Shown: positions 7,350-15,378 of the stretch, piece after piece | How positions within the stretch are numbered: position 1 is the stretch's first letter | How the letters are laid out: every line of letters begins with the position of its first letter | DNA from: Alphaproteobacteria bacterium | GTDB lineage: Bacteria; Pseudomonadota; Alphaproteobacteria; Rhizobiales; Aestuariivirgaceae | Direction of reading: 5' to 3' | Assembly: GCA_026400595.1 (NCBI GenBank) | Contig: JAPLOT010000226.1 | Coordinates: forward strand, 1-26,278 | Length of the DNA stretch: 26,278 nucleotides | Notes under the pieces: generated by a model | The model's input: the letters and a program-made list of their open reading frames with translations, nothing else | Database searches by the model: none | What the model was told of the DNA's origin: nothing | Made by a program: the position numbers and the translations under genes

Positions 7350-8125
7350 CAGCGCTCCGAAGCTGTCTCTACGCCGGCGAAGTGGTGCACCGGCGATTGT
7401 CGCCGGTCCGACACGAGTTGCGCTACAGCGTCTTCAATCTCTTCGCCGACATCGATGAACTTCCCGAACTCGGCAAGCGCTTGCGGCTGTTCTCCTACAA
7501 CCGCTTCAACCTCTTCTCGGTCAACGACCGCAGCCACGGGCCGGGCGACGGCACGCCGCTGAAGGAGCATGTCTGGGGTCTTGTCGCCGCCTCGCCCATG
7601 GCGGCCCGGGTCCGCCGGGTCTTCATCTTCTGCTACCCCAGGGTCCTGGGTTATGTGTTCAACCCGCTGACGGTTTACTACGGCTTCGATTCGAGCGATG
7701 AACTCTGCCTGATGATCTACGAGGTCAACAATACCTTTGGCGGGCGCCACTCCTACGTGATCCCCGTCGGTCCAGGCGAGGGACAGTCCTGCGCCAAGCG
7801 CTTCTATGTCTCGCCCTTCAATGCGGTGGAGGGCGACTACGGCTTCCGCTTCTCGGCCCCGGCTGAGCGCATGGCCCTGGGCATCACGCTGACTGCCGAC
7901 AAGACGCCGGTGCTCAAGGCCTATGTTTCGGGCAGGCGGGAGACACTGAACGACGCCAATCTGCTGCGCTCCTTCGCGCGCATTCCGTTTCTCACCTTCA
8001 AGGTGATCGGCGCCATCCACTGGCAGGCGGCGAAGCTCTGGCTCAAGGGCCTGCGCCTGAAGCCCGAACCGCCACCGCCGCCCGAACCCGTTCTGATCGC
8101 CGACCGGGCCCGGCACGCGTCATGA
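7346..8125 (+). CDS. DUF1365 family protein
   Basis: A 259-aa protein of the DUF1365 (COG3496) family, whose biochemical function is not established. Recognisable conserved stretches are CLYAGEVVHRRLSPVRHEL at the N-terminus, then CYPRVLGYVFNPLTVYYGF, YEVNNTFGGRHSYV and KRFYVSPFN. A GTG start overlapping the upstream stop (GTGA) is chosen; the family's N-terminal motif begins seven residues later. Its 3' end overlaps the methyltransferase gene by 4 bases. The constant pairing with an FAD oxidoreductase and a CFA-like enzyme suggests joint work on phospholipid acyl chains, which is inference. The C-terminus has a proline-rich tail (PEPPPPPEP). Confidence 0.9.
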   Translation: MTALRSCLYAGEVVHRRLSPVRHELRYSVFNLFADIDELPELGKRLRLFSYNRFNLFSVNDRSHGPGDGTPLKEHVWGLVAASPMAARVRRVFIFCYPRVLGYVFNPLTVYYGFDSSDELCLMIYEVNNTFGGRHSYVIPVGPGEGQSCAKRFYVSPFNAVEGDYGFRFSAPAERMALGITLTADKTPVLKAYVSGRRETLNDANLLRSFARIPFLTFKVIGAIHWQAAKLWLKGLRLKPEPPPPPEPVLIADRARHAS

Positions 8126-9324
8126 CGTCCGATACCGCCGCACGCCCTGAGGGACTGATCGGCCGCCTGGTGGTGGCCATCGGCCGCAGGCTGGTGCCGC
8201 TGGATCTGCGCGGTGGCCTTCGCCTTACGCTGCCATCGGGTCAGACCTTCGAGATCGGCTTTCGCAACCCCGGTGCCCATGCCGACCTCACCTTGAACAG
8301 CTACGCGCCGATCTGGTCATCGATCCGGCGCGGCGCGGTGGGTTTCTCGGAAAGCTACATCACCGGCGGCTGGGACAGTTCCGACATCACGGCACTACTT
8401 CGCTTCTATCTGCAGAATCGCCACGCGCTGGACTCGGCGGCGAAACCCGTCTTCTTCAAGAGCATTGGCGACCGCGTCTGGCATCTGATGCGCGACAACG
8501 ACCGCGAAGGCGCAAGGCGCAACATCAGCGCGCATTACGACCTAGGCAACGACTTCTACAAGCTCTGGCTCGATCCCGGCATGACCTATTCCTCGGCCTA
8601 TTTCGGCCGCGGCGCCAATGCGCTGGAAGAGGCCCAACGGGACAAGTATCGCGCCGTGCTGCGTGCCATCAAAGCGGAACCCGGTGGCCATATCCTGGAA
8701 ATCGGCTGCGGCTGGGGCGGATTTGCCGAAGAGGCGGTGCGCGCAGGCCACAAGGTCACCGGCATCACCATCTCACGCGAGCAGCATGACTATGCGGTCA
8801 AGCGTCTGGAGGGCACCGCGGCCGAGATCCGCATGCAGGACTACCGCGACACCCGCGGCAGCTTCGACGGTATCGCCTCCATCGAGATGATCGAGGCCGT
8901 GGGCGAAAGCCATTGGCCTGCCTATTTCCGCGCCCTTCGCGACCGGCTCAAGGCCGGAGCCAGCGCGGCGGTTCAGGCCATCACCATCGATGAACCCTTC
9001 TATCCGGATTATCGCAGCAGTGCCGACTTCATCCAGCGCTACATCTTTCCCGGTGGCATGCTGCCCACCCGCCAGATCCTGCGCGAACAGGCCCAGGCCG
9101 CCGGGCTCGGCTATGAACCGGTTCTGACCTTCGGTGGCGACTATGCTCGCACCCTGGCACAGTGGCTTCAGCGGTTCGACGCCGCCTGGCCGCGCATCGC
9201 CGACCTCGGTTTTGACGAGAAATTCCGCCGCCGTTGGCGCTACTACCTGACCTATTGCGAGGCCGGCTTTGCCGAACGCGCCATCGACGTCGGGATCTAC
9301 CGCTTCACCCGGCCGGCCAGCTGA
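8122..9324 (+). CDS. Cyclopropane-fatty-acid-synthase family SAM-dependent methyltransferase, atypical active site
   Basis: A 400-aa member of the CFA synthase family (COG2230). Family landmarks are AHYDLGNDFYKLWLDPGMTY, the SAM-binding EIGCGWGGFAEEA (about residues 193-205) and QRYIFPGGMLPT. From my recollection of E. coli Cfa, an ungapped alignment puts Ser158 where Cfa has Cys139 (YSSAYF versus YSCAYW), and Gln285 where it has His266. The equivalents of Glu239 (Glu258) and of the GADY tyrosine are kept. Cys139 and His266 help hold the catalytic bicarbonate in Cfa, so this protein may methylate acyl chains without closing a cyclopropane, as the methyltransferase of furan fatty acid synthesis does. 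I therefore leave the symbol cfa off. It is coupled to DUF1365 by an ATGA overlap and sits in the predicted RpoE regulon. Confidence 0.92.
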   Translation: MTSDTAARPEGLIGRLVVAIGRRLVPLDLRGGLRLTLPSGQTFEIGFRNPGAHADLTLNSYAPIWSSIRRGAVGFSESYITGGWDSSDITALLRFYLQNRHALDSAAKPVFFKSIGDRVWHLMRDNDREGARRNISAHYDLGNDFYKLWLDPGMTYSSAYFGRGANALEEAQRDKYRAVLRAIKAEPGGHILEIGCGWGGFAEEAVRAGHKVTGITISREQHDYAVKRLEGTAAEIRMQDYRDTRGSFDGIASIEMIEAVGESHWPAYFRALRDRLKAGASAAVQAITIDEPFYPDYRSSADFIQRYIFPGGMLPTRQILREQAQAAGLGYEPVLTFGGDYARTLAQWLQRFDAAWPRIADLGFDEKFRRRWRYYLTYCEAGFAERAIDVGIYRFTRPAS

Positions 9325-9364
9325 CAGCGGTGATCGGAAAAGGCCGCAAGCCCGTAGAGAGGTC

Positions 9365-9835
9365 ATGCTGAAACGCCTCGACCCGCATGCCGATTCCGCA
9401 ACGTTCGATCTCCTCGCCTTCCTGGAAGGGGAGACCCGGGCCGATGGTGTCTTCGAAGACCGCAGCGGACGGCTCAAGCGCCGCTTTACCGTGGAGACCG
9501 TCGGGCGGGTGGAAGGTCAGCGGCTGATCCTCGACGAGTCCTTCCGCTTCGACGATGGCGAGGAGATGCAGCGCACCTGGACCCTGGAGCGTGGCGCGAA
9601 CGGGGCATTTACCGGGACCTGCGCCGATGCGCCCGTGCCGGCGCGCGGAACCCTTGGTCACGACCGCGCGGCGATGATGTCGACATTGCTGCTGTCCGTC
9701 GGCAAACGGAAGATCGCGATGAACTTCGACGATGTCTTCTATCCGCTCGACAGCGGGACTGTGCTGAACCGCTCGACCATCCGCAAGTGGGGCATCACCA
9801 TCGGCCAGGTGCTGATGATCTTTCGCAAGGCCTAG
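9365..9835 (+). CDS. DUF3833 family protein
   Basis: A 156-aa protein resembling DUF3833, a small family of unknown function repeatedly found in rpoE-chrR/CFA gene clusters. Features are FLEGETRADGVFEDRSGRLK near residue 18 and MNFDDVFYPLDSGTVLNRS near residue 120. Some family members are lipoproteins; this one has no visible signal peptide or lipobox from the chosen ATG, which has GAGAGG just upstream. It lies 40 bp after the methyltransferase gene and is the last gene of the operon. Its TAG stop shares the tetramer CTAG with the stop of the convergent SGNH hydrolase gene, so the two coding regions overlap by 4 bases. Confidence 0.8.
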   Translation: MLKRLDPHADSATFDLLAFLEGETRADGVFEDRSGRLKRRFTVETVGRVEGQRLILDESFRFDDGEEMQRTWTLERGANGAFTGTCADAPVPARGTLGHDRAAMMSTLLLSVGKRKIAMNFDDVFYPLDSGTVLNRSTIRKWGITIGQVLMIFRKA

Positions 9836-11844
9836 CGCAAGCCCTCTGCGAACATCTGCTGCAGAAGCGGCCTGATGCTCAGCAACAGGCCGTCGGCCAT
9901 GGCCGCGTGGCCTTCTGCCGTGGGATGCAGTGCGCCGGTTGTCTCCGAGAACACCGACTCCGAATTGCGCTCGTCAATCTGCCCGCTGCGGCCGATGACC
10001 TTTTCGTTCACCACCATGTAGGCGTCATTGAAGGTCCGCACCCAGCGCTGACGCAGGGCATAGGGATAATTCTGGGTGGCCGGATTGTAAGGCACCCATT
10101 CGCCGTCCTTGCCGGACCAGCGCTGTTCGCAGGCGAGACCGCCCTCGCTTGGCTTGCCCCAGCATGGAATTGTCAACAGTTCGGCCGGATCGTCGGCCCG
10201 GGCCATGTTGCGCGCGCAGAAACCATGGCCTTCGAACATCCCATCGGCATAGACATGACCGGCGAAAGTCCAGCCGTGGTCGGGCGCCAGGTCCTGCATG
10301 CGTTGGTAGAGGATGGCGAACTGCTCGCGTACGGCCTCCAGCCGCTTGCCATCGGCGGTGAGCCAGGACGAGAAGAGATTGAGCGACTGGTTGGCCGGAA
10401 AGTCGAGTTCCTGTTCATCGCCCGACTGCGGCGCCGGGCAGATGTTCCCGCGACCATCCGTCACCAGGTCGGGATAGGCCGTGAGAACGATGCGAGACGG
10501 ATCGAAGACTCCATCGTCGGCAGAGTACAGCGGCAGCGAGGATTCGAAGGCCTTGGCAAGACGCGCATAGGTCTTGGGCAGGACGTCGCGGATGCGATCG
10601 GAGAAGTCCTTGGCCGAAACCGTGGCGCCGAAGAATCCCGCGATGCTGGCCGACATGCCGTCGCGCAGCGTCGCCCAGGCCACCACGTTGGAAAAGCCGA
10701 TGTCATTGCCGCCGATCGACAGGAATACGAAATCGAGGCTGCGGTGGAACCTGTTGCCGGGGCACACCAGCTGCCGCTTGCGCACCTCTGGCTTCTCGGC
10801 GCAGAGCTCGCGCATCAGCCGGAAGAGCTGCGCATCGCGGCTTCCGCCGGAAACGAGCTTCGACCCGGGCGAGGCAGAATTCTCGGCATCGCTGACTCGC
10901 GACACATAGACCTGCGGCCCGAGGATGCCGTCCTCGCCGCCGGCGCCGGAACAGGAATAGTCGAGGAAGGTGACGGAGGTCTTTGGGTTCTCGATCGCGA
11001 TCTGCAATGCGGCCCGCAGCTGATGGCCATAAAGCGAGCGGTGACAGAGCTCGTCGGTCCAGGTGGCGGAGCCGGCCACGCTGTTGGTCTTGCGTTCCGG
11101 ATAGAGATTGCGGTGGCGTCGCACGTCACTGAACGTGACCGGCGTGTTGGGATTGCCTTCGCCCGAGGCGAAACTGTCACCCAGTCCGGCGATCAGCAGG
11201 TCGCGGACTTGCGCATCGACGAGAATGGGCGACTCGCCCGCCACATTGACGGAGATCTCGGCCCCGCCCGGATAGGGCAGCACGGCGCGCGGATCGCGAA
11301 CCCGCTCGGCGCAATCCTCCACCGCCACCAGCGTTCCGCCGATCCGCCATTCGCATTCCTGGCCTGCCGGCAGGGCCACGCCCGAAGCGGTGGTGATCCA
11401 CATTTCGATCTCGTGACCAGCGGGGTTCAGATAGGCATCGATGTCGCCGCAGGCCGTATGGGTTCTCGACTTTGAGTCGTAGCAGAGAACGGCATCGCTG
11501 CGGGCCGCCCATCCGCGCCAGTCGAAGTTCTTGCGGAGCACGTCGCTGAAAGCGATGCGGCGGTCGTTCAGCACATGCTCCGAGCCCAGCACCGAGGTGC
11601 GCGCCACGAAGGCGGCACGCTGGTCTGCGTCCATGTCGAGACCATCGGTGTGCAGCAGGTATTGCCGCCAGGCGTTCTCGTGGAGCGTGAAAAAGCTGGG
11701 GTCTGCAAAGAGGCGAAAGCGATTCACCACTTTCCACTCGATGCGGAAGTCCGAGGCATTGAGCGTCTGGGCCCGGCTCTCCGGTGCGAGGAGGCAGAGC
11801 AGCAGCGCGGAAATCATGCAGAAAAGAGTCGTTGACCTGGTCAT
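9832..11844 (-). CDS. Secreted SGNH/GDSL-type hydrolase, large (670 aa)
   Basis: A 670-aa predicted exported hydrolase. The signal peptide covers about residues 1-26 (hydrophobic MISALLLCLLA, likely cleavage after ESRAQ or nearby). SGNH landmarks are GLGDSFASGEGNP at about residue 220 (nucleophile Ser), SIGGNDIGFSN at about 375 (Gly/Asn oxyanion) and HPTAEGHAAMADG at about 640 (catalytic His). Cysteine-rich stretches (ELCHRSLYGHQL, FLDYSCSGAGGEDG) recall the SEST-like secreted esterase/lipase group. The roughly 200-residue N-terminal region before the GDS block is unassigned and may be a separate domain. The substrate is unknown (ester lipid or polysaccharide acetyl ester are options). It sits 42 bp downstream of the DeoR gene on the same strand, so co-transcription is possible. 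Confidence 0.85.
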   Translation of the reverse strand: MTRSTTLFCMISALLLCLLAPESRAQTLNASDFRIEWKVVNRFRLFADPSFFTLHENAWRQYLLHTDGLDMDADQRAAFVARTSVLGSEHVLNDRRIAFSDVLRKNFDWRGWAARSDAVLCYDSKSRTHTACGDIDAYLNPAGHEIEMWITTASGVALPAGQECEWRIGGTLVAVEDCAERVRDPRAVLPYPGGAEISVNVAGESPILVDAQVRDLLIAGLGDSFASGEGNPNTPVTFSDVRRHRNLYPERKTNSVAGSATWTDELCHRSLYGHQLRAALQIAIENPKTSVTFLDYSCSGAGGEDGILGPQVYVSRVSDAENSASPGSKLVSGGSRDAQLFRLMRELCAEKPEVRKRQLVCPGNRFHRSLDFVFLSIGGNDIGFSNVVAWATLRDGMSASIAGFFGATVSAKDFSDRIRDVLPKTYARLAKAFESSLPLYSADDGVFDPSRIVLTAYPDLVTDGRGNICPAPQSGDEQELDFPANQSLNLFSSWLTADGKRLEAVREQFAILYQRMQDLAPDHGWTFAGHVYADGMFEGHGFCARNMARADDPAELLTIPCWGKPSEGGLACEQRWSGKDGEWVPYNPATQNYPYALRQRWVRTFNDAYMVVNEKVIGRSGQIDERNSESVFSETTGALHPTAEGHAAMADGLLLSIRPLLQQMFAEGLR

Positions 11845-11886
11845 GGCGGGGCTTCTGGACGCGAAACCGGGCCAAGTTTGGGCAGA

Positions 11887-12678
11887 TCAGCCGCGCTCCG
11901 GCTCCGGCCGCGCCTTGGCGATGATCACGCGGACGCCGGCGTCGGTGAGCATCTTGTGATTGGCCTCGGTGATGCGGTCATCGGTGATCAGCGTGTCGAT
12001 GCGCGAGAAGGGCATGACCGGATAGCGCGCCCGGAAGCCGAACTTGCGGCTGTCGGCCAGGATGATCACCTCGTCGGCGCGGGTGAGCAGCATTTCGGTC
12101 TCGCGCACGATAAGCGGATGCGATTCGAACATCCCGGCATGGGTGATGGATTGCGCTCCCAGAAAGAATTTAGAGGCATAGAATTCCGGCGGCGGCGCGC
12201 CGCTGGCATGGAGGATGCCCGGCTCGCGGTAGAGATCGCCGCCCCCCAGCGTCAGGTGGCACGAGCCCTTCTGCCAGAGGGCCGCGGCCATCGGCATGGA
12301 ATTGGTGAAGATGCGCAGGTTGCGCTGGGCCAGCAGCAGGGCGAAGAGATAGCAAGTGCTGCCGCCATGGATGATGAGCGAGTCGCCGTCGCGCACCAGG
12401 GCGGCGGCGGCTTCGGCAATGGCCTTCTTCTCGGCCACCTGCAGCATCTGGTTTTCTTCGAAGGGCCTGGCCGCAAGGGGTTCCTGCCCGCTGCCCAGTT
12501 CGGTGGTGGCAATGCCGCCGAAGACCTTGCGCACCGTGCCGGCCGCATGCAGCTTGTTGATGTCGCGGCGGATGGTGGCCGGGGAGGCCTCGACCACGGC
12601 AAGCAGGTCGCGGACCGAGGCGAAGGGCCTGTCCTTGAGGACATTGAGCATCAGGCGGTGGCGTTCGGCTTCGGTCAT
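11887..12678 (-). CDS. rhaR: DeoR-family repressor, probable rhamnose regulator RhaR
   Basis: A 263-aa DeoR/GlpR-type regulator. The N-terminal winged helix-turn-helix covers about residues 5-60 (FASVRDLLAVVEASPATIRR, then DINKLHAAGTVRKVFGG). The C-terminal DeoR sensor domain has the phospho-sugar-binding style GDSLIIHGGSTCYLFA. The ATG at 12678 has GGA 6-8 bases upstream and starts with the usual MTEAERH; an in-frame TTG at 12702 is the alternative. It is divergent from the rhamnose ABC transporter/catabolic operon. In Rhizobium leguminosarum a DeoR-type repressor (RhaR) controls the equivalent genes, so the symbol rests on context. The inducer is unknown. Confidence 0.85.
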   Translation of the reverse strand: MTEAERHRLMLNVLKDRPFASVRDLLAVVEASPATIRRDINKLHAAGTVRKVFGGIATTELGSGQEPLAARPFEENQMLQVAEKKAIAEAAAALVRDGDSLIIHGGSTCYLFALLLAQRNLRIFTNSMPMAAALWQKGSCHLTLGGGDLYREPGILHASGAPPPEFYASKFFLGAQSITHAGMFESHPLIVRETEMLLTRADEVIILADSRKFGFRARYPVMPFSRIDTLITDDRITEANHKMLTDAGVRVIIAKARPEPERG

Positions 12679-12886
12679 GACGATCCAATTGAGCAAATTC
12701 AATCAATGTTGCAACGCAAAAATCACAAGATAATCAAGAACTAACTCACTTGACGTTCTTTGCTCATCATTGTTTATTATTGCTCACCGGCTGGGTGCTG
12801 TAAATGCCCGGCCAGAGACCTGACCCGTGGGCGCCGGATGACCGGCCAACCGCAGGGCGTGACAGCGGATGGGAGAAGACTTGCGG
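12679..12886. promoter_or_regulatory. rhaR-rhaT divergent control region with three TTGCTCA repeats
   Basis: An AT-rich patch in a GC-rich window. TTGCTCA occurs at 12760-12766 and 12780-12786 on the plus strand (exactly 20 bp apart) and inverted at 12690-12696, just upstream of the rhaR start. TTGACG at 12750-12755, with TTTATT (17-nt spacer) or TATTAT (19-nt) downstream, makes a plausible sigma-70 promoter for rhaT. One heptamer falls in the spacer and the other directly downstream of the -10. This layout suits a repressor, most likely the divergent DeoR protein. Confidence 0.55.
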
Positions 12887-14398
12887 ATGACCGGACCGGC
12901 GGTCGAGTTGCGTGGCGTCTCGAAGGCATTTGCCGGAATCCGGGCGCTGACCGATGTCTCCTTCGATGTCCGCCCCGGCGAAGTTCATGCCCTGCTCGGC
13001 GAGAACGGCGCCGGCAAGTCCACCCTCATCAAGATCATGGCCGGCCTGCACCAGCCCGACACCGGCGAGATCCTCGTCAATGGCACGGCCCGGCGTTTCG
13101 CCTCGCCGCGCGACGCGCACGCCGCGGGCATCGCCACCGTGCACCAGGAACTGCTGCTTTTTCCGGAACTGACGGTGGCCGAGAACATCTTCCTCGGACG
13201 CGCGCCGAAGACGTCGCTGGGCACGCTCGACTGGACCGCCATGCGGCGCCGCGCCCGCGAGCTGCTCGACATCCTCGACTGCCGCGAGCTCGACATCGAC
13301 ATGAAGGTGGCGAGCCTTTCGGTGGCCAACCGCCAGCGCATCGAGATCGCCCGCGCCCTGGCGCAGGACGCCCGCGTCGTCATCATGGACGAGCCCACGG
13401 CAGCGCTTGCCGAGGCCGACGTGCAGCGCCTGATGGACATCGTACGCAAGCTCCGCGCCTCCGGCGTCTCCATCGTCTATGTCAGCCACCGCATGCCGGA
13501 GATCTTCGCGCTGGCCGACCGCGTCACGGTGCTGCGCGACGGCAATCTCATCGGCACCATGGACATCGCCGCCGTCGACGAGAGCCGGCTCGTCGCCATG
13601 ATGGTGGGCCGCGCCGTCGACAAGCTCTATCCCGCCCGCCAGGGACAAAGCGGCGCCACCGCCCTGGAACTGCGCAACGTCTCCTACCGCACGGTGATCC
13701 GTGACATCTCCTTCGATCTCCGCCACGGCGAAATCCTCGGCCTCGCGGGCCTTGTCGGCTCGGGGCGCACCGAAACCGCGCTCACCATCTTCGGCATCAC
13801 CCCGGCCACCGCCGGCGAGATCCTGATCGACGGCAAGCCCGTGGCCATCACAAGCCCCGAGGCGGCGCGCGACCTCGGCATCGCCTATGTGCCGGAGGAC
13901 CGCGGATCGCAGGGACTGATCCGTGCACAGACCATTGCCGACAATGTGGCGCTGGCCAACCTGCGCCGCCTCACCCGCGGCTTCCTGATGGATGCCGGCA
14001 AAGTGCTGGCCGAGGCGAAGAAGGCCATCGAGAAGTTCGGGATTAGGGCCCGCGGGCCCGAACAGATCGTGCGCCAGCTCTCCGGCGGCAACCAGCAGAA
14101 GGTGGTGCTGGGCAAGTGGCTCGCCACCAATCCCCGCATCCTCATCATGGACGAGCCGACCCGTGGCATCGACGTCGGCGCCAAGGCCGAGATCCACCTC
14201 CTCATGCGGAAGCTGGCCGCCGAGGGCATGGCCATCCTGATGATCTCCAGCGAGCTGCCGGAAGTGCTCGGCATGAGCGACCGGGTGCTGGTGATGAACA
14301 GCGGCCGCATCGTGGCCGCGTTCGACAAGGCGGCCGCGACGCCCGAAGCCGTTGGCGCCGCCATGACGCATAGCGCGGCATCCCGGAGCGCCGCATGA
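12887..14398 (+). CDS. rhaT: Sugar ABC transporter ATP-binding protein, probable rhamnose RhaT
   Basis: A 503-aa double ATPase of the CUT2 (ribose-type) family that energises sugar import. The first domain has Walker A GENGAGKST at about residue 38 and Walker B VIMDEPTAAL. The second has the degenerate P-loop GLVGSGRTE at about 287, normal for the family, then LSGGNQQKV and ILIMDEPTRGIDVG. The ATG at 12887 has GGGAG about 11 bases upstream; an in-frame ATG at 12869 adds six residues and cannot be excluded. The 3' end overlaps the first permease by 4 bases. Rhamnose as substrate is inferred from rhaD and rhaI downstream; the symbol follows the R. leguminosarum scheme and is unrelated to the E. 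coli RhaT symporter. Confidence 0.92.
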   Translation: MTGPAVELRGVSKAFAGIRALTDVSFDVRPGEVHALLGENGAGKSTLIKIMAGLHQPDTGEILVNGTARRFASPRDAHAAGIATVHQELLLFPELTVAENIFLGRAPKTSLGTLDWTAMRRRARELLDILDCRELDIDMKVASLSVANRQRIEIARALAQDARVVIMDEPTAALAEADVQRLMDIVRKLRASGVSIVYVSHRMPEIFALADRVTVLRDGNLIGTMDIAAVDESRLVAMMVGRAVDKLYPARQGQSGATALELRNVSYRTVIRDISFDLRHGEILGLAGLVGSGRTETALTIFGITPATAGEILIDGKPVAITSPEAARDLGIAYVPEDRGSQGLIRAQTIADNVALANLRRLTRGFLMDAGKVLAEAKKAIEKFGIRARGPEQIVRQLSGGNQQKVVLGKWLATNPRILIMDEPTRGIDVGAKAEIHLLMRKLAAEGMAILMISSELPEVLGMSDRVLVMNSGRIVAAFDKAAATPEAVGAAMTHSAASRSAA

Positions 14399-15378
14399 CC
14401 GCAAGCACCGCCGCAGCAGCGCCCATCGGACGCTCCAACCTGCAGCGCTTCGTCGGCGGCTATGGCCAGGAGATCGTGGTCCTGCTCTCGATCGTGGCGC
14501 TCTTCGTGGTGGTCGGCGCCATCAATCCGCGCTTCCTCTCGGACACCAACATCAACTCCATCTTCGCCGGCAACGCCTATATCGCGGTGGCCGCCATCGG
14601 CATGACCATGCTGATCATCTCGGGCCACATCGACGTCTCGGTCGGTTCGCTGATCGGCGTCATCGCCACCATCGCGGGAACGCTCGCCGTGTCGGGCTAT
14701 CCCATCTGGGTCGCCTGGCTGGTGCCCATCCTCTTCGGCATCGCGGTCAATGCCGGTGTCGGCGCGCTGGTCGCCTACATGCGCATTCCCTCCATCGTGG
14801 TGACGCTGGGCATGCTTTCGATCCTGAAGGGCGGCCTCATCAGCGCCACGGGTGGCGAATGGATCACCGACATGCCGCCGGGCTTCATGATCGCCCAGAT
14901 GCGGCTCTTCGGCATTCCCTCCGCCGTCTACTTCATGGTGATCCTCACCATTCTGGCCGCGCTCTTCATGCGCTACACCGCCTTTGGCCGCGCCATCTAT
15001 GCGGTGGGCGGCAACATGGAGGCCGCCCGTGCCGCAGGCCTCAATCCCGAGCGAACGGTCGTCGGCGTCTTCGCACTGCACGGGCTCTTCGCCGGCATCG
15101 CCGGCATTCTCTTTGCCACCCAGCTGCAGGTGATCCAGTCCACCGTGCCGCCCAATCTCGAACTCACCGTGATCACCGCCTCGGTCATCGGCGGCGTCTC
15201 GATCCTCGGCGGCACCGGCACGGTCATCGGCTCGACGCTCGCGGCCATCCTCTTCGCCTGCATCGGCTCGGCACTGATCTTCCTCAATGTCTCGGCCTAC
15301 TGGCTGCGCGCCGTGCTGGGCCTGATGATCCTCGCCACCGTGCTGGCCGACATGATCCGCCGCCGGAGAGTGCTATGA
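14395..15378 (+). CDS. rhaP: Sugar ABC transporter permease, probable RhaP
   Basis: A 327-aa CUT2 (BPD_transp_2/RbsC-like) permease with 8-10 hydrophobic segments. Family hallmarks are SGHIDVSVGSLIGV at about residues 76-90 and ITASVIGGVSILGGTGTVIG at about 258-277, the loop that contacts the ATPase. The ATG overlaps the rhaT stop (ATGA), and the 3' end overlaps the second permease in the same way. It should form a heterodimer with the next permease in the inner membrane. Substrate assignment rests on the operon. Confidence 0.9.
   Translation: MTASTAAAAPIGRSNLQRFVGGYGQEIVVLLSIVALFVVVGAINPRFLSDTNINSIFAGNAYIAVAAIGMTMLIISGHIDVSVGSLIGVIATIAGTLAVSGYPIWVAWLVPILFGIAVNAGVGALVAYMRIPSIVVTLGMLSILKGGLISATGGEWITDMPPGFMIAQMRLFGIPSAVYFMVILTILAALFMRYTAFGRAIYAVGGNMEAARAAGLNPERTVVGVFALHGLFAGIAGILFATQLQVIQSTVPPNLELTVITASVIGGVSILGGTGTVIGSTLAAILFACIGSALIFLNVSAYWLRAVLGLMILATVLADMIRRRRVL

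Noticed and set aside
9787..11475. Long plus-strand open frame (562 codons) opposite the SGNH hydrolase gene
   Set aside because: The minus strand encodes a signal peptide and all SGNH blocks; the plus frame is a compositional shadow without motifs.
12767..14404. Minus-strand open frame (545 codons) covering rhaT
   Set aside because: rhaT has both ATPase domains intact on the plus strand; the antisense frame also runs into the divergent promoter region.
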